A stretch of 64,000 nt of DNA from positions 1,550,001 through 1,614,000 of the forward strand of contig NZ_CP086120.1 in assembly GCF_021216675.1 (NCBI RefSeq). Direction: 5' to 3'. Every line of letters starts with the position of its first letter. The stretch's first letter is position 1. The DNA comes from Streptomyces gobiensis (lineage in GTDB: Bacteria > Actinomycetota > Actinomycetes > Streptomycetales > Streptomycetaceae). The position numbers and the translations under genes are program-made. The notes under the pieces were generated by a model, which did not search any database, was not told the origin of the DNA, and worked only from the letters and a program-made list of their open reading frames with translations. This document shows, in pieces, positions 1 through 7,655 of the stretch.

Positions 1-1312
1 CGAGCGGACGGTCCCGGTCATACGCCGCGTCGCCGCCCGGCTTGAGCTCCAGCAGCCGGTGCACGGTGGATGCCTCCGCCCCGGTCAGCTCCGCCAGCCG
101 CTTGGCGGCCCGCCCGGTGGGGGCCGCCAGGACGACCTTGGCCTTCTTCGCCCGGGCCAGCTCGACCACCGACCGCACGGTGAAGGACTTACCGCAGCCG
201 GGACCGCCGGTGAGCACCGCGACCCGCTCGGTCAGCGCCAGCTTCACCGCGTCCCGCTGCTCGGGGGCGAGATCCGCCCCGGTGCGCTGGGCGAGCCAGG
301 CCAGGGCCCGCTCCCAGTCGACGTCCGCGAAGGCGGGGATACGGTCCTCCGGGGCCCGCAGCAGCCGCAGCAGCTGGGCGGCGAGCGAGATCTCGGCCCG
401 GTGGAAGGGCACCAGATAGACCGCGGAGATGGTGCGCGCCCCCGCTGGGTCAGCCGCGGCCTGCGGGTCGGGCACCTGCTCCCGTACGACCCCCTCCTCC
501 TCACCCGCCAGCTCCCCGAGGCAGTCGATGACCAGGCCGGTGTCCACCTGGAGGAGCTTGACGGCGTCCGCGATCAGCTGTTCCTCGGGGAGATAGCAGT
601 GCCCCTGATCGGTGGACTGGGACAGCGCGTACTGCAGCCCGGCCTTCACCCGCTCCGGGCTGTCGTGGGGTATACCGACCGACTGGGCGATGCGGTCGGC
701 GGTGAGGAAGCCAATGCCCCAGACCTCGGCGGCCAGCCGGTAGGGCTGGTTCCGCACCACGGAGATGCTCGCGTCGCCGTACTTCTTGTAGATACGGACG
801 GCGACAGAGGTGGAGACCCCGACCCCCTGCAGAAAGACCATCACCTCCTTGATGGCCTTCTGCTCCTCCCAGGCAGCCGCGATCTTGTCCGTCCGCTTGG
901 GACCGAGCCCGGGCACCTCGATCAGCCGCTTGGGGTCCGCCTCGATGACATCCAGGGTGTCGGTGCCGAAGTGGTCGACGATCCGCTCGGCGATCCGCGG
1001 ACCGATGCCCTTGATCAGGCCTGAGCCGAGATAGCGCCGGATACCCTGCACGGTGGCGGGCAGCACGGTGGTGTAGTTCTCGACGGTGAACTGACGGCCG
1101 TACTGCGGGTGCGAGCCCCAGCGGCCCTCCATCCGCAGCGATTCCCCTGGCTGCGCGCCCAGCAGCGAGCCGACGACCGTGAGCAGATCGCCATCGTGGC
1201 CCCGGTCCTTCCGCTTCAGCGGCGCGATCCGCGCCACGGTGTATCCGTTGTCCTCATTGGCGTAGGTGATGCGCTCAAGGACCCCCTCGAGCACCGCGGG
1301 TGGGAACGACAT
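1..1312 (-). CDS. recD2: RecD2-like ATP-dependent DNA helicase (C-terminus cut by window edge)
   Basis: About 437 N-terminal residues are visible, read leftward from an ATG at 1312; the rest lies beyond base 1. The protein opens with an OB-like region (LERITYANEDNGYTVARI), then tandem helix-hairpin-helix segments (GIGPRIAERI, VPGLGPKRTDKI), then the helicase core with Walker A GGPGCGKS near residue 367 and motif Ia AAPTGRAAKRL. This order is that of RecD2, the SF1B 5'-3' helicase found in bacteria that lack RecBCD, thought to act in DNA repair. It is divergent from the sugar-binding lipoprotein at 1444, with 131 bp between them. Motifs II-VI cannot be seen, so completeness is unknown. Confidence 0.9.
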   Translation of the reverse strand, partial: MSFPPAVLEGVLERITYANEDNGYTVARIAPLKRKDRGHDGDLLTVVGSLLGAQPGESLRMEGRWGSHPQYGRQFTVENYTTVLPATVQGIRRYLGSGLIKGIGPRIAERIVDHFGTDTLDVIEADPKRLIEVPGLGPKRTDKIAAAWEEQKAIKEVMVFLQGVGVSTSVAVRIYKKYGDASISVVRNQPYRLAAEVWGIGFLTADRIAQSVGIPHDSPERVKAGLQYALSQSTDQGHCYLPEEQLIADAVKLLQVDTGLVIDCLGELAGEEEGVVREQVPDPQAAADPAGARTISAVYLVPFHRAEISLAAQLLRLLRAPEDRIPAFADVDWERALAWLAQRTGADLAPEQRDAVKLALTERVAVLTGGPGCGKSFTVRSVVELARAKKAKVVLAAPTGRAAKRLAELTGAEASTVHRLLELKPGGDAAYDRDRPL

Positions 1313-1443
1313 GTCACTGACGGTAGCGCCCTCCTCTGACAGAGCCGTCCTCGATACACTGCGTTGCCAGAAACGATCTCTCTGTATCGCTTCCTGACAC
1401 CGTCGTCACTCTCAACTGCCGCCCACTGCAAGGAAAACGCAGC

Positions 1444-2421
1444 ATGAGCAAGAAGAAGAGCACGACCCCCACCACAGCACTCGTCACCGCTCTTGTCACA
1501 GCCCTCGCACTCGCGCTCGCCGGTTGTGGCTCCGAAAATGCCGAAGGGACCAGCCCCAGCGCCGGGAAACCGTCCGCCATCACCCTGGGTCTGTCCATAT
1601 CCGACCTCGACACCCCCTTCTTCGCCGAACTGCTGGCGGGCGCCCAGGCCGAGGCGAAGGCCCAAGGGGTGAGCCTGCGCGTGCGGGACGCGCGCGATGA
1701 GGTGTCCCGGCAGCGGCAACATCTGCTGGAGTTCACCGAGCAGAGCCTCGACGCGGTCGTCATCAACGCGGTGGACGCCGTCAAGGCGGCACCCGGGGTG
1801 AAGGACATCGGTAATGCGGGCATACCGGTGATCGCCGCCGATCGCATGATCGACAGTTCGGCTGTCGTCTCCACCGTCGCCTCCGACAATGTCCCGGGAG
1901 GGCAGCTGGCCGCTGAGGCCCTGGCCGAGGAGCTGGAGGGCGAAGGCACCGTCGTGGTGCTGCGCGGCGGCCCCGGCATCTCGGCCTCCCGGGACCGTGG
2001 CAAGGGCTTCACGGACGGGCTGAAGAAGTACCCGGACATCAAGATCGTGAACACGAAGGTGGCCGGCTTCGACCGGGATGAGGGCGAGAGAGCCATGGCC
2101 GGTCTGCTGGCGGCCCATCCCGACCTCAGCGGGGTCTTCGCGGAGAACGACGAGATGGCGCTCGGCGCCCTCAAGGCGCTGGGCTCCAAGGCGGGGAACG
2201 ACGGGGACAAAGTACGGGTCGTGGGTTTCGACGGCACTCCGGCCGGGCTGCGGGCCATTGAGACGGGCACCCTCGCCGGGTCCGTGGCGCAGCAGCCGAA
2301 GGAGCTCGGCAAGGTCGCGGTGCGCAACGCCGTACGCGCGGCCCGGGGCGAGCCCGTGGACGCCGAGATCCTGGTACCGGTGCGGGTGGTCAACAGCCGG
2401 AACATCAGCGAGTTCAGCTGA
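1444..2421 (+). CDS. Sugar ABC transporter substrate-binding lipoprotein (RbsB-like)
   Basis: A 325-residue protein with a lysine-rich start, a hydrophobic stretch and lipobox LAGC at about residue 28, so it should be exported and lipid-anchored. The mature part is a periplasmic-binding-protein type 1 fold of the ribose/galactose class: SDLDTPFFAELLAGA at the N-lobe, VIAADRMID, the hinge-side FAENDEMALGALKAL and GFDGTPAGLRAI. Family members deliver sugars to an ABC importer or to a chemoreceptor-like partner. No permease or ATPase gene is adjacent, so it is an orphan here and the substrate cannot be named. A strong terminator follows 5 bp after the stop. Confidence 0.88.
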   Translation: MSKKKSTTPTTALVTALVTALALALAGCGSENAEGTSPSAGKPSAITLGLSISDLDTPFFAELLAGAQAEAKAQGVSLRVRDARDEVSRQRQHLLEFTEQSLDAVVINAVDAVKAAPGVKDIGNAGIPVIAADRMIDSSAVVSTVASDNVPGGQLAAEALAEELEGEGTVVVLRGGPGISASRDRGKGFTDGLKKYPDIKIVNTKVAGFDRDEGERAMAGLLAAHPDLSGVFAENDEMALGALKALGSKAGNDGDKVRVVGFDGTPAGLRAIETGTLAGSVAQQPKELGKVAVRNAVRAARGEPVDAEILVPVRVVNSRNISEFS

Positions 2422-2425
2422 ACCG

Positions 2426-2460
2426 CGAGGGGCCCGGCCGCCTGGCGGCCGGGCCCCTCG
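2426..2460 (+). terminator. Rho-independent-type hairpin after the sugar-binding lipoprotein gene
   Basis: A perfect inverted repeat with 17-bp arms (left arm CGAGGGGCCCGGCCGCC) around a single central base, starting 5 bp after the stop codon. There is no clear U-tract, as is usual for Streptomyces terminators. Confidence 0.8.
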
Positions 2461-2621
2461 TCTCCCCCTCGACCTCCGTGGTTCTCCCCTCCCAGGAGGT
2501 CCTACGGCGGGTTAGACCCACGACCGTCCGAAAGGGTTGTACGACGGTACGTAATTTTTTTCCGGGAATCTCCATCGGCCTCAAGATGCCGCCGAACGGG
2601 GACAGCTCTAGCGTTTGCCCT

Positions 2622-2927
2622 ATGACTGATCAAGCACTGGAAGGCGACGTACTGGATGAACTGGGCCCGGACCGGATCCAGGAGATAGCCGACATCCTCG
2701 GTACGGATACCGCAGGGGCCATAGAGGTGATCCGCACCTCCCTGGCCTACGTCAGCAGCGCCTTCGGCAGGACCGCGACCACCGGGGACAGGACCAAGGC
2801 GCTCACCCACCCCGCGGCCGAGTCGGTGGTTCACAAGACCGGACTCCCGGACGAGGCGGTGGTCGCCGCCATGGAGCGGCTGGTCCCGATCATGCTGACC
2901 GTGCTCGACAGACGCGGTAGCGCCTGA
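2622..2927 (+). CDS. Small DUF937-like protein
   Basis: Start chosen at the ATG at 2622 (MTDQALEGDVLDELG), not the longer upstream frame, because the preceding 48 codons look non-coding; no clear Shine-Dalgarno is visible. The 101-residue soluble protein has the pattern LGPDRIQEIADILGTDTAGA, which resembles the N-terminal repeat of DUF937 (YidB-type) proteins of unknown function. It is shorter than most family members. It stands alone between a terminator and the TIM-barrel gene 60 bp downstream, on the same strand. Confidence 0.65.
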   Translation: MTDQALEGDVLDELGPDRIQEIADILGTDTAGAIEVIRTSLAYVSSAFGRTATTGDRTKALTHPAAESVVHKTGLPDEAVVAAMERLVPIMLTVLDRRGSA

Positions 2928-2987
2928 CCGCGCACCGTTACGGCACGGGCCTTGTCGGACAGTACCGGCATCTGATCCTGTGACCCC

Positions 2988-3815
2988 ATGCGACTGGCTT
3001 TCTCCACCCTCGGCGCCCCTGGCCTGCCCATACGCGATGTGGTGCGGCTCGCCGCGGACTGCGGCTTCCATGGGGTCGAACTGCGGGCGCACCCCGAGGA
3101 GCCGGTGCGTCCCGGGCTGACGCTGAACCAACGGGTGGACGTGGTGGAGGCGTTCAGGAGCGCCGATATCCGGATCCTCGCCCTGGCCGGTTACACCCAT
3201 GTCGCCGAGCCCGGCGCGGACGAGCCGGTGCTCGCTGAGATCCGCCAGCTGCTGGAGCTGGCCCGGGATCTGGGCGCCCGGTATATCCGGGTCTTCCCGG
3301 GCGGTGGGGACAGCTCCCCGGTGGAGGGCGAGGCCACCGCCGCCCGGCGGCTGGGGGAGGTCGCGCCCTACGCCGCCGATCTGGGCGTGCGGGTGCTGCT
3401 GGAGACCCATGACTCACACCGCACCGGCGCCGCGGCGGTCCGCTGTGTGCAGCCGGTGGGGCACGGCAGCGTCGGCGTGCTCTGGGATGTACTGCACACC
3501 TGGCTGGGGGGCGAAGCCCCGGCGACCACCCATGAGCTGCTCGCCCCGTATCTCGGCTATGTGCAGGTGAAGGACATCGCCGCCGCCGGGGACACCACAC
3601 CGCTGCCGCCGGGCACCGGCGTGCTGCCCCTCGCCGAGGTGATCGGGCTCCTCAGCCGCGCGGGCTGGGACGGCTGGCTGTGCTGGGAGTACGAGAAGCG
3701 CTGGTATCCCCGGATTCCGGAGCTGGCCGGGCTGTTGCCCGCCGCCCGGGCCCATCTGCTGCGCCTGCTCGCGGGCTGCGCGGACCACGCAGATCACGAG
3801 GACTCCCCTGAATGA
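2988..3815 (+). CDS. Sugar phosphate isomerase/epimerase-like TIM-barrel protein
   Basis: A 275-residue protein of the AP-endonuclease-2/xylose-isomerase-like superfamily. Visible features are the opening strand MRLAFSTLGAPGLPI, GFHGVELRAH, YIRVFPGGG, the metal-site strands VLLETHDSH and GVLWDVLHTW, YVQVKDI, and the terminal WLCWEYEKRW with a conserved Trp-Glu. The acidic and histidine residues expected for a divalent metal site are present. The substrate is unknown. The 3' end overlaps 164 bp with the convergent membrane-protein gene that reads down to 3652. Confidence 0.82.
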   Translation: MRLAFSTLGAPGLPIRDVVRLAADCGFHGVELRAHPEEPVRPGLTLNQRVDVVEAFRSADIRILALAGYTHVAEPGADEPVLAEIRQLLELARDLGARYIRVFPGGGDSSPVEGEATAARRLGEVAPYAADLGVRVLLETHDSHRTGAAAVRCVQPVGHGSVGVLWDVLHTWLGGEAPATTHELLAPYLGYVQVKDIAAAGDTTPLPPGTGVLPLAEVIGLLSRAGWDGWLCWEYEKRWYPRIPELAGLLPAARAHLLRLLAGCADHADHEDSPE

Positions 3816-5052
3816 CCCGTGGGCCCGCCCCGAAGGCATCCGCGCACAGCTGAATGAACCAGCGCAGCCCGGGCACGATCAGCAGCCAGCCCAAGAGTGC
3901 CCAGCCAAGGTGGAGATGGCCGAGCATCCGGCCAACCGCCGCGACCCCCTCAGCCCGTACCGCTCCATCGTCCGACTCATAGGTGATACGCCGCAGCGCC
4001 CGTGGATGCTCCTCGGCGGGGACGAGCCGCAGCCCGGCCGGCCGGCGCCGCGCCACCCAGCGGCCAAAGGCGCTGCACGGACCACAGCTCCGCGCGACAT
4101 ACAGCCGGGCGGCCGCGGTGCCGGACCACGGCCGCCAGCGGGGCAGCCAGGGCCGTACCCCGGCGCGATACGCCGTCCACCGCTCACCGTGCTCCGTACG
4201 GAGCCGGGCACCCTCATGCCAGTCGGCGAGCCCGGCGCCATAGGCGAAGGCGGTACCGGCGGCGGCCAGCAGCCGCCAGTCGGTGGCCAGCACCCCGATC
4301 AGTCCATAGCTGAGCACGATGGACAGCTGCATCGGGTTCCGTACATACGCGTACGGCCCGCTGGTGACCAGCCGTTTCGGTGGGTCGTACGGGAGGGGTG
4401 TGCCGCCGCCCCGCTGAACGAACTCCCGTACCGCGACGGCCCCCAGAAGCAGCGGCAGTGCGACCAGCTGAACGGTGAGCGAGAGCCCGGCAGCGCCGCC
4501 CGACAGCCGCGGGGCGGCGAGGGCGAGCGGCAGCGCGAGCATCAGGGCACCGCTGAGCAGCAGCTGTGCCCCGGCTCGCCAGACCAGCCGCTGGGACCGC
4601 AGCGTCCAGCGGGCGAGCAGCAGCCCGGGAAGCAGAGCAGCGGCGATGGCCAGCGCCTCACCCAGCAACCAGGCATCACCGAGCCGGACCACGGGCCCGG
4701 TGAGCGGCATCGCCAGCAGATCCAGCCAGCCCAGCACGGCGACCGTCAGCGGCAGCGGCAGCCGGTCGGCACCCAGCAGCACGGGCAGCGCGCCCCACAG
4801 CAGCGCCCAGCCGAGCAGCAGATCCACCGGCAGTCCGGCCACCGCACCGCCCTTCACATCGAAGCTCCACCAGCCCATGGACACCGCCACCAGATTGACG
4901 GCGGGCAGCCAGGCCAGATTCCAGCCGGTGGCCAGCAGCGCGGCGGCCAGCGCCCGCTCACCAGGGGGTCGCCGGGCCGCGGCGAACGCGGTCGCCAGCA
5001 GCGGCACAAAGAGACAGCCAGCACGGACGAGGCCCAGGTCAGCGCCGGTCAT
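3652..5052 (-). CDS. Membrane methyltransferase-like (PEMT/ICMT) protein fused to a DUF393-like domain
   Basis: 466 residues. The first 200 hold six or seven hydrophobic helices, followed by the isoprenylcysteine/phospholipid methyltransferase signature: RLVTSGPYAYVRNPMQL, then GLADWHEGARLRTEHGERWTAYR. From about residue 315 a second unit begins (LYVARSCGPCSAFGRWVARR), which fits the DUF393 thiol-disulfide-like CxxC family, then one more membrane segment. The last 55 residues are Arg/Pro/Ser-rich and lie antisense over the end of the convergent TIM-barrel gene, so they are probably poorly constrained. The start overlaps the upstream stop by 4 nt (ATGA), implying coupling. Confidence 0.75.
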   Translation of the reverse strand: MTGADLGLVRAGCLFVPLLATAFAAARRPPGERALAAALLATGWNLAWLPAVNLVAVSMGWWSFDVKGGAVAGLPVDLLLGWALLWGALPVLLGADRLPLPLTVAVLGWLDLLAMPLTGPVVRLGDAWLLGEALAIAAALLPGLLLARWTLRSQRLVWRAGAQLLLSGALMLALPLALAAPRLSGGAAGLSLTVQLVALPLLLGAVAVREFVQRGGGTPLPYDPPKRLVTSGPYAYVRNPMQLSIVLSYGLIGVLATDWRLLAAAGTAFAYGAGLADWHEGARLRTEHGERWTAYRAGVRPWLPRWRPWSGTAAARLYVARSCGPCSAFGRWVARRRPAGLRLVPAEEHPRALRRITYESDDGAVRAEGVAAVGRMLGHLHLGWALLGWLLIVPGLRWFIQLCADAFGAGPRVIQGSPRDLRGPRSPRAGAADGPGRRATARPAPESGDTSASRTPSTASRPSPRG

Positions 5053-6056
5053 CGCCGCTCCCCCGCTCCTTCCGGGGTGAAGGTGTCGGCGAGATAGGCG
5101 GCGGCCTGCGTCATGCCGTACTGCTGAATCGGGCCGAAGTACCAGCCGGGGTCGAAGGTGCGCTGGTAGTCGAGTGTCCAGGTCATCTCGGTGGCGCGGC
5201 CACCGGCCGTGGACCGCCAGCGGACCTCGGCGGTGCGCAGATTGAGCCAGCGGGCGAGGGTGCTGTCCTGCCGGACATCGAAGACCACCCGTCCGGGCTC
5301 GCTCTCGGTGATCACCAGCCGCATGGAGCGCGGGGTGGTCGTGGCGCCGATACCCAGGGTCTTACGTGGATTGAAGGTGATCAGCCGCTGATCGCCGGTC
5401 TCCAGCCCGGCGCCGGTGGCCCGCTGGGGCTTGGGGAACGGAATCTGCCGGAGGAAGACCGGCTCGGGGTCGGCGAAACGGGGTGGTGCGGCGAGCGCCC
5501 GCGCCAGCTCGTCGGGGGTGGCGGAGACCGTACGGGTCACGCTGGCGGTGTTGTCGCGGGGCAACTCGTAGACGCCGCTGCCCTCCAGGGCGAGGCCGAG
5601 TACGGCGATCAGCGGGACGGCTGCGAAGGCGTGGAACCGGTCGTCGTAGCGCCGGAGCTTGTCCGCGAGGGCGCCTATGACCGCCGCGAACAGAAAGAAC
5701 AGCGGCGCTGCCATGACCAGGCAGATCACTCCCTCACCCAACATCGCACCGGCCAGCGTGAGCCCCACCGCGGTGCAGGCGAGCGCGGTGCCGGTGACGC
5801 TCTTCGGGCGGGCCCACAGGGCGATCGCCAGACCGATGAAGGCGGGCATCCCCACATAGAAGAGCGCCGTCTGTTCCAGCTTTCCGGCGTGCAGCATCTG
5901 ATACAGCAGCATGGCGCCGAAGAGCACCGCCAGCACCCCGACCAGGGTCCAGCGCGCCCGGGAGGGCCGCTGCCGCTCCTCCCCCCGGTCCTCCCCCTCC
6001 GGCTCGCCCGCACCCGGACCCTCGCCCGCACCCTCGACTATGCCGTTCTCGTCCAT
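5049..6056 (-). CDS. Multi-pass membrane protein with C-terminal SRPBCC-like region
   Basis: 335 residues from an ATG at 6056; that start is preferred over the ATG at 6074 because GGGG sits 9 nt upstream of it. An acidic cytoplasmic leader (EGAGEGPGAG) and a basic stretch precede five hydrophobic helices (about residues 35-160). The C-terminal 170 residues look like a polyketide-cyclase/SRPBCC-type lipid-pocket domain (SATPDELARALAAP, MTWTLDYQRTFDPGWYF). Function unknown. It forms a coupled pair with the methyltransferase-like gene and is divergent from a TetR gene with a palindromic operator between them, so the TetR protein probably controls it. Confidence 0.7.
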   Translation of the reverse strand: MDENGIVEGAGEGPGAGEPEGEDRGEERQRPSRARWTLVGVLAVLFGAMLLYQMLHAGKLEQTALFYVGMPAFIGLAIALWARPKSVTGTALACTAVGLTLAGAMLGEGVICLVMAAPLFFLFAAVIGALADKLRRYDDRFHAFAAVPLIAVLGLALEGSGVYELPRDNTASVTRTVSATPDELARALAAPPRFADPEPVFLRQIPFPKPQRATGAGLETGDQRLITFNPRKTLGIGATTTPRSMRLVITESEPGRVVFDVRQDSTLARWLNLRTAEVRWRSTAGGRATEMTWTLDYQRTFDPGWYFGPIQQYGMTQAAAYLADTFTPEGAGERR

Positions 6057-6085
6057 GACCCACCGCCCCTTCATTTTTCATCGAC

Positions 6086-6109
6086 CGGTTTAATCAAGCG
6101 ATTAAACCG
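6086..6109. promoter_or_regulatory. Putative TetR operator
   Basis: A perfect inverted repeat with 10-bp arms (CGGTTTAATC and its complement) around AAGC. It lies between the divergent membrane-protein gene (start 6056) and TetR gene (start 6140). This is typical of an autoregulatory TetR site. Confidence 0.75.
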
Positions 6110-6139
6110 TATGATGAAGCACGGCGAGAGGAAGGTCAA

Positions 6140-6766
6140 ATGGCAGAGGACACCAAGGACCGGCTCATCGAGGCGGCGGCGACCGTGCTCACCACGCACG
6201 GCTATGGCGGCACCAGTGCGCGCACCATCACCAAGGAGGCCGGGGTCAACTCGGCGCTGGTCTTCTACCACTTCGGCGGTGTCGACCAGCTGCTGCTCGC
6301 CGCGCTCGACCGCTCCTCCGCCGACCGGATGGCCAGACACCGGGCCACCGTCGCCGAGGTGCGCACCCTGGAGGAGCTGGCCGAGGCAGCCGCCCAGATC
6401 TACCAGGACGATCTCGAAGGCGGACACATCACGCTCTTCACCGAGCTGGTCGCCGCCGCGCTCGCCAAGCCCGAGCTACGTACCGAGGTCACCAAACGGG
6501 CCGAACCCTGGATGGAGTTCATTGAGACCACCCTGGAGCGGGTGATCGGCGGCACCCCGCTCGCCAAGCTCACTCCGCCGCGCGATCTGGCGAACGCGGC
6601 GATCACCTTCTACCTGGGCGTCAATCTCTTCACCGTGCTGGACGCCGACCGGTCCCGTACCGACTCGGTCTTCGCGATGGCCCGGCGGCTCGCCCCGCGC
6701 GCCAGGCTGCTCACCATGCGCCTGCCCCGACGACGGCCCAAATCGCCCGGGGCGGAACCTGGTTAG
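6140..6766 (+). CDS. TetR/AcrR-family transcriptional regulator
   Basis: 208 residues with an N-terminal helix-turn-helix (LIEAAATVLTTHGYGGTSAR then EAGVNSALVFYHFGGVDQLL at about residues 10-50), followed by a divergent ligand-binding region. A GGAAGG ribosome-binding site precedes the ATG. TetR proteins repress until a small ligand releases them. The 24-bp palindrome at 6086-6109 is the likely operator, and the divergent membrane operon is the likely target. The ligand is unknown. Confidence 0.88.
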   Translation: MAEDTKDRLIEAAATVLTTHGYGGTSARTITKEAGVNSALVFYHFGGVDQLLLAALDRSSADRMARHRATVAEVRTLEELAEAAAQIYQDDLEGGHITLFTELVAAALAKPELRTEVTKRAEPWMEFIETTLERVIGGTPLAKLTPPRDLANAAITFYLGVNLFTVLDADRSRTDSVFAMARRLAPRARLLTMRLPRRRPKSPGAEPG

Positions 6767-7041
6767 GCCACCGTACGTCCCACCAAGGTGCCCCGGAGGG
6801 CTACCGCGGTGCGGTGTCGGCCTCGCTACTGGCGGCGTCGCTGACCATCCTCTCCCCCGCCTCGCGGCCGGGCACTCCGCCACCGGCGCGCACCTCCGAT
6901 GTGCCGGTGGCGGACCCGCGCGGCGGCGCAGTGCGGCCACCTCGCGCTCCCGGCGCACCACCGGCTAATCAGTACATATGCCGGGCGCCCCTGGCGAGTC
7001 GCCGCTTGGCAGGTCACGCTGGACGGGGCGAGCGGGGGGAC

Positions 7042-7638
7042 ATGCGTATGCGGATCCATCGGGTGCGGGCTGCCGTGGCAAGTGCGGTGCTGCTGGCGCT
7101 GGCGGGAGTCACCGGCTGCACACAGCAGGCCCGTGGCGCACCCGGGGACGAGGTCACCCGGTCTGCTGCGACATCTGACCCTCGCGCGGTCTTCCTCGAC
7201 GACGGCGAGTGCGGCACCCGCGAGCGCAGACACTTCCGGCAGGTGCCCTGCGACAGCGAACGGGCGGTCGCCCAGGTGATCGCCCGGCATCAGGGCCGCC
7301 AGCAGGACGGTCCGCGCTGCCCGGCCCGTACGGACTTCGTCCTGCGTGTCGACGACCAACACCAGGTGGGCTACGCCTGTATGCGCAAACTGCGGCCCCC
7401 GCATCCGGGCGACCCGGGCAGGGGCGGCGGGCCGCGCACCATCGCTCAGGACTGTGTCTACACCGCACGCAAGGGCCAGGTGAAGGAGACCGCGTGCGAT
7501 GGCTCGGGGCAGCATCCACCCGAGTACCGGATAACCAAGATCGTGCCGAAGCGCTCCGGCTGCCCCGCGGACACGGCACTCTATGTGGATGTCGGCGGCA
7601 GCGCACCGGTGGGCTGCGCCCGGCCGTATCGAGGCTGA
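7042..7638 (+). CDS. Small secreted lipoprotein, cysteine-rich, unknown function
   Basis: 198 residues from ATG 7042, chosen for the strong GGGGGGA immediately upstream and because a signal peptide (MRMRIHRVRAAVASAVLLAL) starts there; the open frame upstream lacks one. Lipobox VTGC gives a lipid-anchored product. The mature part has paired cysteines in repeated segments (GECGTRERRHFRQVPC, CVYTARKGQVKETAC) suggesting two disulfide-bonded copies of one small fold. No catalytic motif is recognised. The 275 bp between the TetR gene and this start hold nothing I can support. Confidence 0.7.
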   Translation: MRMRIHRVRAAVASAVLLALAGVTGCTQQARGAPGDEVTRSAATSDPRAVFLDDGECGTRERRHFRQVPCDSERAVAQVIARHQGRQQDGPRCPARTDFVLRVDDQHQVGYACMRKLRPPHPGDPGRGGGPRTIAQDCVYTARKGQVKETACDGSGQHPPEYRITKIVPKRSGCPADTALYVDVGGSAPVGCARPYRG

Positions 7639-7655
7639 CCGGGCGCAGCGATTCC

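Noticed and set aside
3910..5097. Long plus-strand open frame (395 codons) opposite the membrane methyltransferase gene
   Set aside because: Gln/Pro/Gly/Arg-rich composition typical of the antisense frame of a GC-rich gene; the minus strand has clear membrane helices and family motifs.
6814..7041. N-terminal extension of the cysteine-rich lipoprotein
   Set aside because: The extension would bury the signal peptide; ATG 7042 has a strong ribosome-binding site.
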